A stretch of DNA of 64,000 nucleotides from Sulfitobacter albidus (lineage in GTDB: Bacteria; Pseudomonadota; Alphaproteobacteria; Rhodobacterales; Rhodobacteraceae). A model generated the notes under the pieces. The model was not told the origin of the DNA and did not search any database. It saw only the letters and a program-made list of their open reading frames with translations. The position numbers and the translations under genes are program-made. The stretch lies in NCBI RefSeq assembly GCF_018200035.1, contig NZ_CP073581.1, forward strand, positions 2,786,501 through 2,850,500, written 5' to 3'. Of this stretch, positions 25,899-35,100 are shown piece by piece (position 1 is the stretch's first letter; each line of letters begins with the position of its first letter).

Positions 25899-26912
25899 GT
25901 GGCGCCTGACATGCCCTCCCCCCCATCGCGCGTCGTGGCCGTCGTGGTGACCTTCAACCGGCTGGACCAGTTGAAGGTCACGGTCGCGCGCCTGTTGGAC
26001 GCAGCACGCACCGAAGGTTTGCAGCGTGTGGTCGTGATCGACAATGCCTCCACCGATGGCACGGCGGCCTGGCTGGACGCGCAAACCGCCGCGCAGGCGG
26101 CGGACGGCCCGCTGGTCGTACACCGGCGCGCGACAAACGGCGGAGGGGCTGCCGGCTTTGAGACCGGTATGCGCCTGAGCGCGGAGTGGTTTGACCCCGA
26201 CTGGATGCTCGTGATGGATGATGACGCGCGCCCGGCGCCCGGCGCCATCACCGCGTTTCACGCAAGCGACCGGACGGGCGCGATGGCCTGGGCGGCGGCG
26301 GTCTATTTCCCCGCGGGCGGGATCTGCGACATGAATCGCCCGACGCTCAACCCGTTCTGGCACCGTGGCATGGTCACCCGCACGCTGCTGGGGATGCTGC
26401 GCGGGCGCGGGCGGGACGGGTTTCACCTTACCCAGCACGACTATGACGCGCGCGCCTACCGCGCGGTCGACAGCGGCTCTTTCGTGGGTCTGTTCGTGTC
26501 GCGCGCGGCGATTGAAACGGTGGGCTATCCAGACGGCTCGTTGTTTATCTACGGCGATGACGTCCTTTATTCACTGGCGATGCGGCAGGCAGGTGGCCAG
26601 ATCCTTTTCGATCCCGCCATCCGGTTCGAGCATGATTTCACCACCATGACCGACGCGGATCAGCGGTTCAAACCGCTGTGGAAGACCTATTATCATTACC
26701 GCAACCTGCTGCTGGTCTACCGGCTGGCCTCGGGGCCTTGGTTTGCGTTGGTGCTGCCGCTGATGGTCGCAAAATGGACGCTCAAGGTGCGCTTTCACTC
26801 GGGCGAGCGCGGACAGTATCTGGCGCTTTTGGGCCGCGCGATCTGGCACGGGCTGATCCGGCGCACGCAGGTCGATCATGCGCAGGTGCTCGAATGGGCC
26901 GAGCCGAAATAG
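25899..26912 (+). CDS. glycosyltransferase family 2 (rhamnosyl/galactofuranosyl-type)
   Basis: A GT-A fold transferase of about 337 aa. It opens with RVVAVVVTFNRLDQLKVTVA and VVVIDNASTDGTAAWL, and the nucleotide/metal site is LVMDDDARP near residue 105. SGSFVGLFVSRAAIETVG and FIYGDDVLYSLAM resemble rhamnosyl- and galactofuranosyl-transferases. The C-terminus has a hydrophobic stretch PWFALVLPLMVAKWTL. GTG at 25899 is favoured because AAAGGA lies 8 bases upstream; ATG 25911 is the alternative. Next to the rml operon, it is a good candidate to add rhamnose. Confidence 0.85.
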   Translation: MAPDMPSPPSRVVAVVVTFNRLDQLKVTVARLLDAARTEGLQRVVVIDNASTDGTAAWLDAQTAAQAADGPLVVHRRATNGGGAAGFETGMRLSAEWFDPDWMLVMDDDARPAPGAITAFHASDRTGAMAWAAAVYFPAGGICDMNRPTLNPFWHRGMVTRTLLGMLRGRGRDGFHLTQHDYDARAYRAVDSGSFVGLFVSRAAIETVGYPDGSLFIYGDDVLYSLAMRQAGGQILFDPAIRFEHDFTTMTDADQRFKPLWKTYYHYRNLLLVYRLASGPWFALVLPLMVAKWTLKVRFHSGERGQYLALLGRAIWHGLIRRTQVDHAQVLEWAEPK

Positions 26913-26921
26913 CGCCCTGCC

Positions 26922-27734
26922 CTACCGGTTCAGAATGATCCGGTGAAAGCGACCCAGAAGCACCACTCCGAAAAACAGGCACAGCCCCGAGACGACACAG
27001 ACGTAGGGAATGCTGACGTAGCTGGCTTCATACGTGCTGTAGAACCCGCGCCGCATCAGCCCTGTCAGATGCAGCAACGGGTTCCACCATAGGATATCCT
27101 GAAGCGTTGTCGGCATATCCTCGTAGATGAAGAACGTCCCCGAAATAAAGAAAAGCGGGCGGTTGATGATGCTCCAAATCTGCATCCAGACATTGAAGAG
27201 GCCAAACAGCACACAATTGAGCGTACCGATCCCCAACCCAAGAAAGGCGGTCAGCATGACGGCCTCTGTGATCGCCCCCAGTTCCAATTGGGCGCGGGTG
27301 TCGGTAAAGATCAATAACCCCGTAAACAGCAGCGTCATCACCACGATATGCGTAAGCACCGCCAGCACGAAACGGGCGACAACCGCGTCCACCCATGTCA
27401 CGGCCGGATAGAACAGCAGAGCGCGCGAAAAATTGATGCAGCGTCCGATGTCACCTGCGAGCTGCTGATACATCGCAAACAGCAAGAACGCGGTCGCAAA
27501 GAACAGAACAAAGCTGGTGCCCAGCGACGGCGTGCGGATCAGCAGTGACATGCCGAACCCCAGCACGATGATCCCGCCCAAAGGCTCCAGCACGGCCCAT
27601 GCATAGCCCCCCGGTGAGCGGCCGTAGCGCGTGGCCATTTCGCGCAGGATCAACGCCGACACCGAACGGGCCGTGGCAAAACTGCGGTCGGAACCGTGGG
27701 CGATCTGTGTCTCCTGCGCGCGGGGAATGGACAT
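26922..27734 (-). CDS. ABC-2 polysaccharide export permease (KpsM-like)
   Basis: A 270-aa inner-membrane protein with six predicted spans. Family features are LILREMATRYGRSPGGYAWA near residue 30, the LLFYPAVTWVDAVVARFVLA region and FFISGTFFIYEDMPTTLQDI followed by WWNPLLHLTGLMR. It forms the channel of a KpsMT-type exporter. Unlike most such loci it is transcribed away from kpsE/kpsT-like genes, which lie just across an 84-bp divergent promoter, rather than next to kpsT in one operon. Confidence 0.92.
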   Translation of the reverse strand: MSIPRAQETQIAHGSDRSFATARSVSALILREMATRYGRSPGGYAWAVLEPLGGIIVLGFGMSLLIRTPSLGTSFVLFFATAFLLFAMYQQLAGDIGRCINFSRALLFYPAVTWVDAVVARFVLAVLTHIVVMTLLFTGLLIFTDTRAQLELGAITEAVMLTAFLGLGIGTLNCVLFGLFNVWMQIWSIINRPLFFISGTFFIYEDMPTTLQDILWWNPLLHLTGLMRRGFYSTYEASYVSIPYVCVVSGLCLFFGVVLLGRFHRIILNR

Positions 27735-27818
27735 TGCTAAAGTGTTCCGATGCTGGCAATTCCAGATGCAGTATGTAAAAGCTGCGGGTGAAGTTCAAAT
27801 CATCCTTCTGGATAAAGA

Positions 27819-29108
27819 ATGAATGACATAACCCCTAAAGCCAGTCCCGCACCGGAGCAAGTCGGCCAGCAGCAGGAAAAACCTGCCGCATCACAGGCCC
27901 CGGCGCAGCCCGCTGCGACCGGACCAGCCGCGGCGCCCAAAGCTGCGCCGATGCCGAAACCCGCGCGCCAGCGCCCGCCGGTCCGGGCAGCGCGGTTCCG
28001 GCGGCGTCATCTGGGGCTGGGCCTGTCGTTCGTGCTGATCGTGCTGGTGCCGCTGACGGTGGTCGTGTTCTACCTTCTGGCGGTGGCAAAAGATCAATAC
28101 AGCTCGCTCACCGGGTTCACCGTGCGTCAGGAGGAAGGCGGCAGCGCCTCGTCACTCTTGGGCGGACTCGCCAGTCTTACCGGGGTTTCGGGGTCTTCTG
28201 ACGGCGATATCCTGTATGAATTCATCCTCAGCCAGGCTCTGATTCAGCAGATTGATACCAATATCGGACTGCGCGACCACTACGGCGCCTATTGGTCCGA
28301 GGATCCGGTGTTCGCGCTCAGCCCCGACGCCAGTATCGAGGACCTTGAAAGCTATTGGAGCCGCATCGTGCGGGTGTCCTACGATCAAAGCTCCGGGTTG
28401 ATCGAGATGCGCGTGCTCGCCTTTACCCCCGAAAAGGCGCAGGCCGTTGCACAGGAAGTGCTCCGCCTGAGCCAGGACATGATCAACGCGCTCAACGAAC
28501 AGGCGCGCGATGATGCGATGCGCTACGCCCGCAGCGATCTCGAAGAAGCGGTGGCCCGGCTCAAGACCGCGCGCGAGGGGCTGACGACGTTCCGGTCGTC
28601 GAACCGCATCGTGGATCCTGAATCCGACATCCAGGGCCGCATGGGCGTGATGAACAACCTGCAACAGCAACTCGCCGAAGCGCTGATCGAACTGGACCTG
28701 CTGGGCACCACTATCAGCGAAAATGACCCGCGTTTGCGGCAAGCCCAGCGCCTGATCGAGGTGATCCGCGAGCGCATCGCCTCGGAACGCGAGCAATTGT
28801 CGAGCTCTGGCACGGAGCTGGGCGGCACGGGCGATGACTACCCCGCCCTTATCGCGGAATACGAAGGGCTGGTGGTTGATCGCGAATTCGCCGAGGAAAA
28901 CTACCGCGCGGCACTGGCGGCGCTCGATCTCGCGCGCGCGAACGCGCAACGTCAAAGCCGCTATCTCGCCACCTTCATCCAGCCCACCCTGGCACAGACC
29001 AGCGAATACCCCCGTTCCGCGATGATCGCGGGCATGACGGCGCTTTTCCTGATGCTGTTCTGGTCGATCATGGCACTGGTCTATTACTCGATCCGTGACC
29101 GCAGCTAA
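27819..29108 (+). CDS. capsule export inner-membrane protein (KpsE/Wzz-type)
   Basis: A 429-aa polysaccharide co-polymerase-like protein. Residues 1-60 are a proline/alanine-rich cytoplasmic tail, followed by a membrane span (LGLSFVLIVLVPLTVVVFYL) at about 66-86. The periplasmic part begins with AKDQYSSLTGFTVRQ, contains coiled coils around residues 215-300 and 360-380, and ends at the second span MIAGMTALFLMLFWSIMALV near the C-terminus. KpsE links the ABC exporter to an outer-membrane channel; no KpsD/Wza-type gene is in this window. The kpsT-like gene follows 12 bases later. Confidence 0.9.
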   Translation: MNDITPKASPAPEQVGQQQEKPAASQAPAQPAATGPAAAPKAAPMPKPARQRPPVRAARFRRRHLGLGLSFVLIVLVPLTVVVFYLLAVAKDQYSSLTGFTVRQEEGGSASSLLGGLASLTGVSGSSDGDILYEFILSQALIQQIDTNIGLRDHYGAYWSEDPVFALSPDASIEDLESYWSRIVRVSYDQSSGLIEMRVLAFTPEKAQAVAQEVLRLSQDMINALNEQARDDAMRYARSDLEEAVARLKTAREGLTTFRSSNRIVDPESDIQGRMGVMNNLQQQLAEALIELDLLGTTISENDPRLRQAQRLIEVIRERIASEREQLSSSGTELGGTGDDYPALIAEYEGLVVDREFAEENYRAALAALDLARANAQRQSRYLATFIQPTLAQTSEYPRSAMIAGMTALFLMLFWSIMALVYYSIRDRS

Positions 29109-29120
29109 GGCATCGGCGCG

Positions 29121-29780
29121 ATGATCCGCTTTGAAAACCTCAGCAAGAGCTATTGGGTGCAGGGCACGCAAAAGGTGGTCATCGACCGGCTGAACACTGA
29201 ATTGCCCACCGGCAAATCGCTCGCCCTTCTGGGGTTGAACGGGGCGGGGAAATCGACGCTGATGCAGCTGATCGCGGGCACCCTGCGCGCCGATAGCGGG
29301 CGCGTGGTCTCGGACGGGTCGATCTCATGGCCGGTGGGGTTTGGTGGATCGTTTCACCCCGATCTGACCGGCGCCCAGAACGTGCGGTTCATCGCGCGCA
29401 TCTACGGGGTGGATACCGATGAGCTGGTCGCCTTTGTCGAGGATTTTGCCGAACTGGGCAAACATTTCAACATGCCCGTGCGCAGCTATTCATCGGGGAT
29501 GAAATCGCGGCTGACCTTCGGGGCTTCCTTCGGTATCCGGTTTGACACCTATCTGGTTGATGAGGTCACCGCCGTCGGTGATGCCGCCTTCCGCCGCAAG
29601 AGCCAAGCGCTCTTCAAGGAACGGATGGAGACATCGAGCGCCATCCTCGTCACGCATGAAATGGGACAGGTGCGCAGTTTTTGCGATTCCGGCATTTTGC
29701 TGCACAGAGGCCATCTGACCTATTTCGAGGACGTTGAAGAGGCGATCGAGGCGCATATGGAGGTCGTCAACGACCGCTAG
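29121..29780 (+). CDS. ABC transporter ATP-binding protein (KpsT-like)
   Basis: A 219-aa ATPase. Walker A is GLNGAGKST (about residues 38-46), the ABC signature is YSSGMKSRL and Walker B is TYLVDEVTAVGD, with the switch His in LVTHEMGQV. This is the short KpsT form without a C-terminal carbohydrate-binding domain, as in group 2 capsule exporters. It powers export of the completed chain through the KpsM-like permease encoded on the other strand. Confidence 0.93.
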   Translation: MIRFENLSKSYWVQGTQKVVIDRLNTELPTGKSLALLGLNGAGKSTLMQLIAGTLRADSGRVVSDGSISWPVGFGGSFHPDLTGAQNVRFIARIYGVDTDELVAFVEDFAELGKHFNMPVRSYSSGMKSRLTFGASFGIRFDTYLVDEVTAVGDAAFRRKSQALFKERMETSSAILVTHEMGQVRSFCDSGILLHRGHLTYFEDVEEAIEAHMEVVNDR

Positions 29781-29783
29781 CGC

Positions 29784-29799
29784 CACCCGTTTTCGGGTG
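29784..29799 (+). terminator. hairpin after the kpsE/kpsT genes
   Basis: CACCCG-TTTT-CGGGTG is a perfect 6-bp stem with a 4-base loop, starting 4 bases after the kpsT-like stop. There is no following U-run, so it is a weak or Rho-assisted terminator at best. Confidence 0.4.
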
Positions 29800-29815
29800 C
29801 TTGAACTCGGGCCGC

Positions 29816-29834
29816 ATTGCTTTCATAAAGCAAT
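29816..29834. repeat. perfect inverted repeat upstream of the sulfotransferase gene
   Basis: ATTGCTTT-CAT-AAAGCAAT is an exact 8-bp inverted repeat with a 3-base spacer, 59 bases ahead of the sulfotransferase start. It could be a regulator site or part of a transcript-end structure. Confidence 0.45.
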
Positions 29835-29892
29835 CCGCTGCTGACAGTATTGGTACACGAGGGCGCGAGGATACGCGCGGGATACAGGTAAG

Positions 29893-30612
29893 ATGAAACG
29901 GTTTGTTATTCTCGGGCTGCCGCGCAGCGGATCGACCTATCTGATGACCCTGCTCAACGCCCATCGCGACGTGATCTGTACGGGCGAGCAGTTCAACCCC
30001 TACGCCGTCATCTCTGACGGTCCGCCCGACGACAGCCACGACGCTGTGATGGGCCGCGACCGAGACCCCGTCGCGCATATGAAAGCGGTTTTCGATCAGG
30101 CAGAGATCAAGGGTGTCGCCTGCGGCGGCTTCAAGTACATGATCGGCCACAACATCAAGATCCTTCAGGAGATAGCCTCCGACCCTGAGATCGCGATCAT
30201 CAATATCTGGCGGGAGAACAAGCTGGCGCAGGTGTCTTCGCTGATCAAGGCCGCGAACAACAAGAAATGGGCGCAGACCAAGGCCGACGACCACGTCACC
30301 CGCAAGATCGTGGCGACCCCGCGCCAGATCAGCCATCGCTGGCACGAATACGCGACGTTCGATCACCTCATTGCCATGTGGCTCGACGGGCTGCCCAATC
30401 CCAAGGTCCGGTTTGAATACCGCGAGATGTTCCGCGACGGGTTCGAGGACGGATTGTGCGATTTTCTTGGCGTTGCCCGCCAGAAACGGCTGAAAAGCCC
30501 GCTGGTCAAGCAATCGAGCAATGCCATCCTCGATCGGTTCGAGGATCCCAATCCGATCCGCTATTATTTCACGCAGGCCGGGCTGGCCCATTGGCTGGAA
30601 GACGAGCTGTGA
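29893..30612 (+). CDS. sulfotransferase-family protein (Stf0-like)
   Basis: A 239-aa P-loop sulfotransferase-like protein. The 5'-phosphosulfate loop FVILGLPRSGSTYLMTLL is at residues 4-21, and INIWRENKLAQVSSLIKA fits the 3'-phosphate-binding region with its Arg and Ser. Such enzymes move sulfate from PAPS to sugars or lipids. It is the first of five sulfotransferase-like proteins in the polysaccharide locus. The stop overlaps the GTG start of the next glycosyltransferase, so the pair is coupled. Confidence 0.8.
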   Translation: MKRFVILGLPRSGSTYLMTLLNAHRDVICTGEQFNPYAVISDGPPDDSHDAVMGRDRDPVAHMKAVFDQAEIKGVACGGFKYMIGHNIKILQEIASDPEIAIINIWRENKLAQVSSLIKAANNKKWAQTKADDHVTRKIVATPRQISHRWHEYATFDHLIAMWLDGLPNPKVRFEYREMFRDGFEDGLCDFLGVARQKRLKSPLVKQSSNAILDRFEDPNPIRYYFTQAGLAHWLEDEL

Positions 30613-32102
30613 GCCGCCCGCTGCGGGTCCTCTATTACAATTGGGTCGACTATCTCGATGCCGAAGGGCGCGGCGGCGGGGTTACGCTGTACCAGCGCAA
30701 CGTGATGAATGCACTGGCGGGCGATGCGTCCGTCGAGGCGACGTTCGTCTCGGCGGGGCTGTCATACGATGTGCCCGCCCGCGCCCCCCGGTGGGAGCCG
30801 GTGCGCCACGGCCCCCGCGCCGACCGGGACCGCCGGTACGAAATCGTGAATTCCGGCGTTCTCGCCCATAGCCATCTCAGCTTTGGCGATCCGGCGCAGG
30901 TCTCGCATCCCGCTACACGGGACGTGTTTTTCGACTTTGTCGCCCGCACCGGCCCCTACGACGTGATCCATTTCAACAACCTCGAAGGGCTGCCCGCCGA
31001 CGTGCTGAGCGTCAAGCAGCGGCACCCCGAGACCAAGATCGTCTTTGCCCTGCACAACTACTACCCGATCTGTCCGCAGGTGAACCTGTGGTACGCAGAG
31101 CGCGAAACCTGCGAGGATTTCGAGGGCGGTGCGCGCTGTGTCGGTTGCCTCACCCACCAGCATGACGCGCGGGTGATGCGGATTGCGAATGGCGTGTCGT
31201 ACCGGCTGCGCTGCGCCGGACTGGAACCCGGCACCCGGACCTATGATGGTGCCTTTCGCGCGATCATCTGGAGCGGCGGACGCCTGTTGCGCGCCAAGCG
31301 CTGGCTGGGCGGTCAGCGGCGCGATGTCGCCAAACCGCCCGTGCTGTCAGCGGAGCAGGCGCGCGCCAGTGCCGCGAGCTTTGCCGCGCGACGCCGCGAG
31401 ATGATCGCGCTGATCAACGAAAATTGCGATCATGTGCTGTGTGTCTCGGACGCCGTGAGGGTGCTGGCGGAAAACTACGGCATCGCGCCGCTGCTGACCA
31501 CGACGAGCTATATCGGCACCCAAGCCGCCGAGATGTTTGCACAAACGCAGCCCGACGACACGGCCCTTGGCAAACCGACCTTGACGCTGGGCTATCTGGG
31601 CTACATGCGCCGGGATAAAGGGTTCTATTTCCTGCTCGACGCGCTTGAGGCGTTGCCGCCGCAAATCGCCACGCGTCTGCGCATCGTCATCGCAGCGCGC
31701 ACCGTGGACCGCGCCACGCTCGCGCGCGTTATGCGGCTGGGCGATCATCTGGCCGAGGTCGTCCATCACGACGGCTACACCCACAACGACCTTGACACCA
31801 TATTGGCGCCCGTGGATGTCGGCGTGGTGCCGGTGCTTTGGCATGACAACCTGCCACAGGTCGCCATCGAGATGCACGCGCGCCACATCCCGTTGCTGAC
31901 CTCGGATATGGGCGGCGCGCAGGAGCTTGGCGGCGATACGCAAATGATATTCACCGCAGGGGATCCGGCGGATTTCGAACGCGCCATTGCGCGGCTTTTG
32001 CAGGGCGATGTCGATACGGCAAGCTATTGGCACGGCGCCATGCCTCCGGTCACGATGCCCGCGCATGTGGATCAATTGCTGGATCTTTACCGCAGCGACT
32101 AG
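30609..32102 (+). CDS. glycosyltransferase family 4-type protein
   Basis: A 497-aa GT-B fold transferase. The N-terminal domain begins RVLYYNWVDYLDAEGRGGGV and includes FALHNYYPICPQVNLWY, a four-cysteine segment (CEDF...CVGC) and HVLCVSDAVRVLAENYGIAP. The C-terminal donor domain has LTLGYLGYMRRDKGFYFLLD and VDVGVVPVLWHDNLPQVAIE with the family glutamates, then HIPLLTSDMGGAQELGGD. GTG at 30609 overlaps the preceding TGA. Its 3' end overlaps the giant convergent transferase gene by four bases. Confidence 0.85.
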   Translation: MSRPLRVLYYNWVDYLDAEGRGGGVTLYQRNVMNALAGDASVEATFVSAGLSYDVPARAPRWEPVRHGPRADRDRRYEIVNSGVLAHSHLSFGDPAQVSHPATRDVFFDFVARTGPYDVIHFNNLEGLPADVLSVKQRHPETKIVFALHNYYPICPQVNLWYAERETCEDFEGGARCVGCLTHQHDARVMRIANGVSYRLRCAGLEPGTRTYDGAFRAIIWSGGRLLRAKRWLGGQRRDVAKPPVLSAEQARASAASFAARRREMIALINENCDHVLCVSDAVRVLAENYGIAPLLTTTSYIGTQAAEMFAQTQPDDTALGKPTLTLGYLGYMRRDKGFYFLLDALEALPPQIATRLRIVIAARTVDRATLARVMRLGDHLAEVVHHDGYTHNDLDTILAPVDVGVVPVLWHDNLPQVAIEMHARHIPLLTSDMGGAQELGGDTQMIFTAGDPADFERAIARLLQGDVDTASYWHGAMPPVTMPAHVDQLLDLYRSD

Positions 32103-35100
32103 GGCGCCAGCCTGCGTTTGACAAAGGGCACGTCGGCCCAGGGGAGCGACAGATCCTTGTCAAAGATCACGTCGCGGCCTTCGGATGCCATCGCAAGATA
32201 TTTACGGTACTCTTCGGCGTCGTTGAAATGCTGGCCGCGCTGCACCTCCGCCTGCGCCTTGCGCCGGAAATCAGCGTTGTATTTGAAATGCGCGAGGATC
32301 AGTTCGCGCCGCGCCAGCCGCACGTCGCCCACAAAATGCAGCCCCGCCGAGAGGCGCATGCCAGGATGGTAGCGTAGCAGCGCAAGTTTCTGCGCCACAA
32401 AGAGATTGGGCCGTGCACCCGGGATCAGACGGTGCCGCAGCGCCGAGGTCCAGCAGGGCTGACTGCTGTTGGGCCCCTGACCGACGGTGGCCCGTACAAA
32501 AGGCACCCGATCGGCAAATCCCGCCTGATCAAACGGGCTGGCGCCAACAAAATCGGCGCGAGAGAGCGATCCTTCGGGGTACATATCCAGCATGAAACAC
32601 CGCACGGCATCGGCCTCCGCGAATTCAGGCCGGGCCAACAGATCGGGCAAGGTCTGCGTCTGCCGGGCCTGCCAGACCAACAGCTCATCCGCGTCCGCCA
32701 CCAGTGACCATTTGCCAGCGCGGTAGGCGCCCAGCAGTGCCTGTTGCCACGCCACGCCGTAGTGCGACGCGCTGTAGTCGGTATCGACCGAGAAAAGTGC
32801 CACATCCGCCTGTCCAGCCAGATACTCAAGCGTCCCGTCGTCAGAGCCGTTGTCCGCGATCAGGAACGCCGTAACCCCGAGGCGGCGGTAGTGGTCCAGG
32901 AACTGCGGCAGCATGAACATTTCGTTGCGCATGCAGGCCACGACGGCGACGGGCGCGCGCTGGGCGGCCACGACGCGTGCGGTATCGCTGACCAACTCCA
33001 ACGCGTTGCTGTTATGGCCCAGCGCCACATCCTGAAACCCCGGCCAGATCTTCGACGGCAACAGCGCGGGGGTATCAAGGCGGGCCTGCGCACTTGCCTG
33101 ATCGTGATGGGTATCAAGATGCACCAGTTGCAGCGGCGCCGACGCGCTGGCGTGGAAGCTGTTGAGCCACGACGCCACGGGGAGCGCATCACTCCAGCTG
33201 CGCCGCCGGATCGACACACGGTAGTCTTCGGACGCCACATGTATCCCGCGCATCGCCAGCAGATCGCCAAGCATCTTGTCTTCCATGAAGGACACGTCGA
33301 TCAACGCGCGACCTTCCGGCGTCGCCGCTGCATCAAGGGCCGCCTGCATGGCAGTCCGGCTGAGCGTATAGCCCGACCCGCCGTCGGCGTATTCCGATGG
33401 CTCCGGCGATTTATCCAGCGTCAGTCGACCGCGCGCGGTCGCGGATTTTCCCTGATGCCAGATACGATCCGTCTGCCCATGCAAACGGTGCAAGCGGCGA
33501 CCGTAGTAGTCGAATTTAGCGTAGCTGAGCGTGCCGAAGAAAAGCGCTGCATTGAGAAAGCAATCATCGTCGATCTTGAGCATACGCCCGTAGCGGGTGT
33601 TTTGCGTGACCCAGGCGAGGGTGGCGAGTGTCTTTTGCGGCAACCCTTCGTAATCGTCAGGCGCGTCGAGGTGTACGACATCGCCGCGGCGGGTCCCGTC
33701 CCCGTCGCCCACGACGATCACATAGGGAATGCCCAGCGCGCGCAGCGTGGTCAACCAGCCGGCCCGCAGGGCCGGGATACGGGTGTCGAGATAGCGCGCA
33801 CAGGAAAACACCGTGACGATGGTATCGAACGGCTGCGCCACGCCTTCGACCTCCGCACTCGCCGGAAGCTCGCCCGTGGGGATCTGCAAAAAACCGTCCA
33901 GCAATTCCGCAATCCAGGCGGGTGGATCCGTCCGGTCGCGCAGTCGGCGCAGCGGGGCCACCACGGCAGGGCTGCAGCGCCACTCACGTCCGTCCAACGC
34001 GCGCGCCTCGCGCTGGAACCAGTCGCACAGCGCGCGGGCGGCGCTCTCATCCGGTGCGGCGTCGATCAGCGCCAGCGCCATGCCCATCCCCAGATGATGG
34101 GCGTCGGCGCCTGTCAGGGGTGCCAGCGCCTGCGTCAGACTGTCGTGCCCTTCACATCCGCCGCGCAACCATGCCTGCGCGCAGCGGCTTGCGGTCTGTT
34201 GCTGGGCCAGATCCGGCGCCTGCGGCGTCTCCGGGTAGAGCGGTGGCAGCGCGGCGCGCACACGCGTCGCCTGCGCTGGCGTGGGGGGCGGGCTTCCGGG
34301 TCGCGCAAGCGCGCGCAGCACCTCGCGCTCACTTTGCGTCTCCTCCGGGGCCTCCGTGTCGAGGGGGTACAATTCGCGGCGAAGTCGCGGGGCATCAGCG
34401 TTTCCGGCGCGTTCAAACAGCCCAAGCGCTGACAGACGGTCGCCAGGATCCGCGGCATCATCGTGCAGGCAGGTGAAGGCATCGCGCGCGCGCCACATGT
34501 CGTCGGGCAGATCGGACACCGGTGCCAAATCCTCCCAGAACACCCGCGACAGCCCGTAAACCTCAACGCACAGCGCCGCCGCCTGTGCCCGCAACGGCTC
34601 GGGCAGATGCGCGCCATCGCGGATGACCGCAGCGGCGGTGCGGGTCAGTTCACGGCATTGCGCACGGTCCCAATAGTCGGACGCACGGGCGCGCAGCAGC
34701 GTGGCAAAGCTATCCAGCACGGCACGGGCGGTCTCAAGCCGCGTGTCGCGGCGCGTCAGAACATGCCGCACCGCCCAGGCAATTGCGGGCGTCACCAGCC
34801 AGTCGTTGCCTGCCGGTTCCAGCTTTTGCAACGTCGCGATCAGCGTGTCTTCGTCGTGCTCCGCCGCCAAAAAGGGAAGTGCTGCCGAAAGGCTCCAGCG
34901 ATCCGGCGGAATGTCGAGCGGGAAGAGATCACGCGCGCGTGCCAGCGCGTGCAACCCCGCGAAATCCCGCTCCCGAGCGCAAAAATACTCTGTCAGCGCC
35001 AGAAACAGCGGCTGCGCGGCGAGCGGCGAAACCTGCATCATGGCGGCCACCGTCAGCGCATCGGGACGCGTGTGGGCCGGACCGCTCTGGCTTTGCGCAA

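Noticed and set aside
32744..34432. Plus-strand frame of 562 codons
   Set aside because: Antisense shadow of the giant glycosyltransferase, Arg/His/Gln-rich and without domains.
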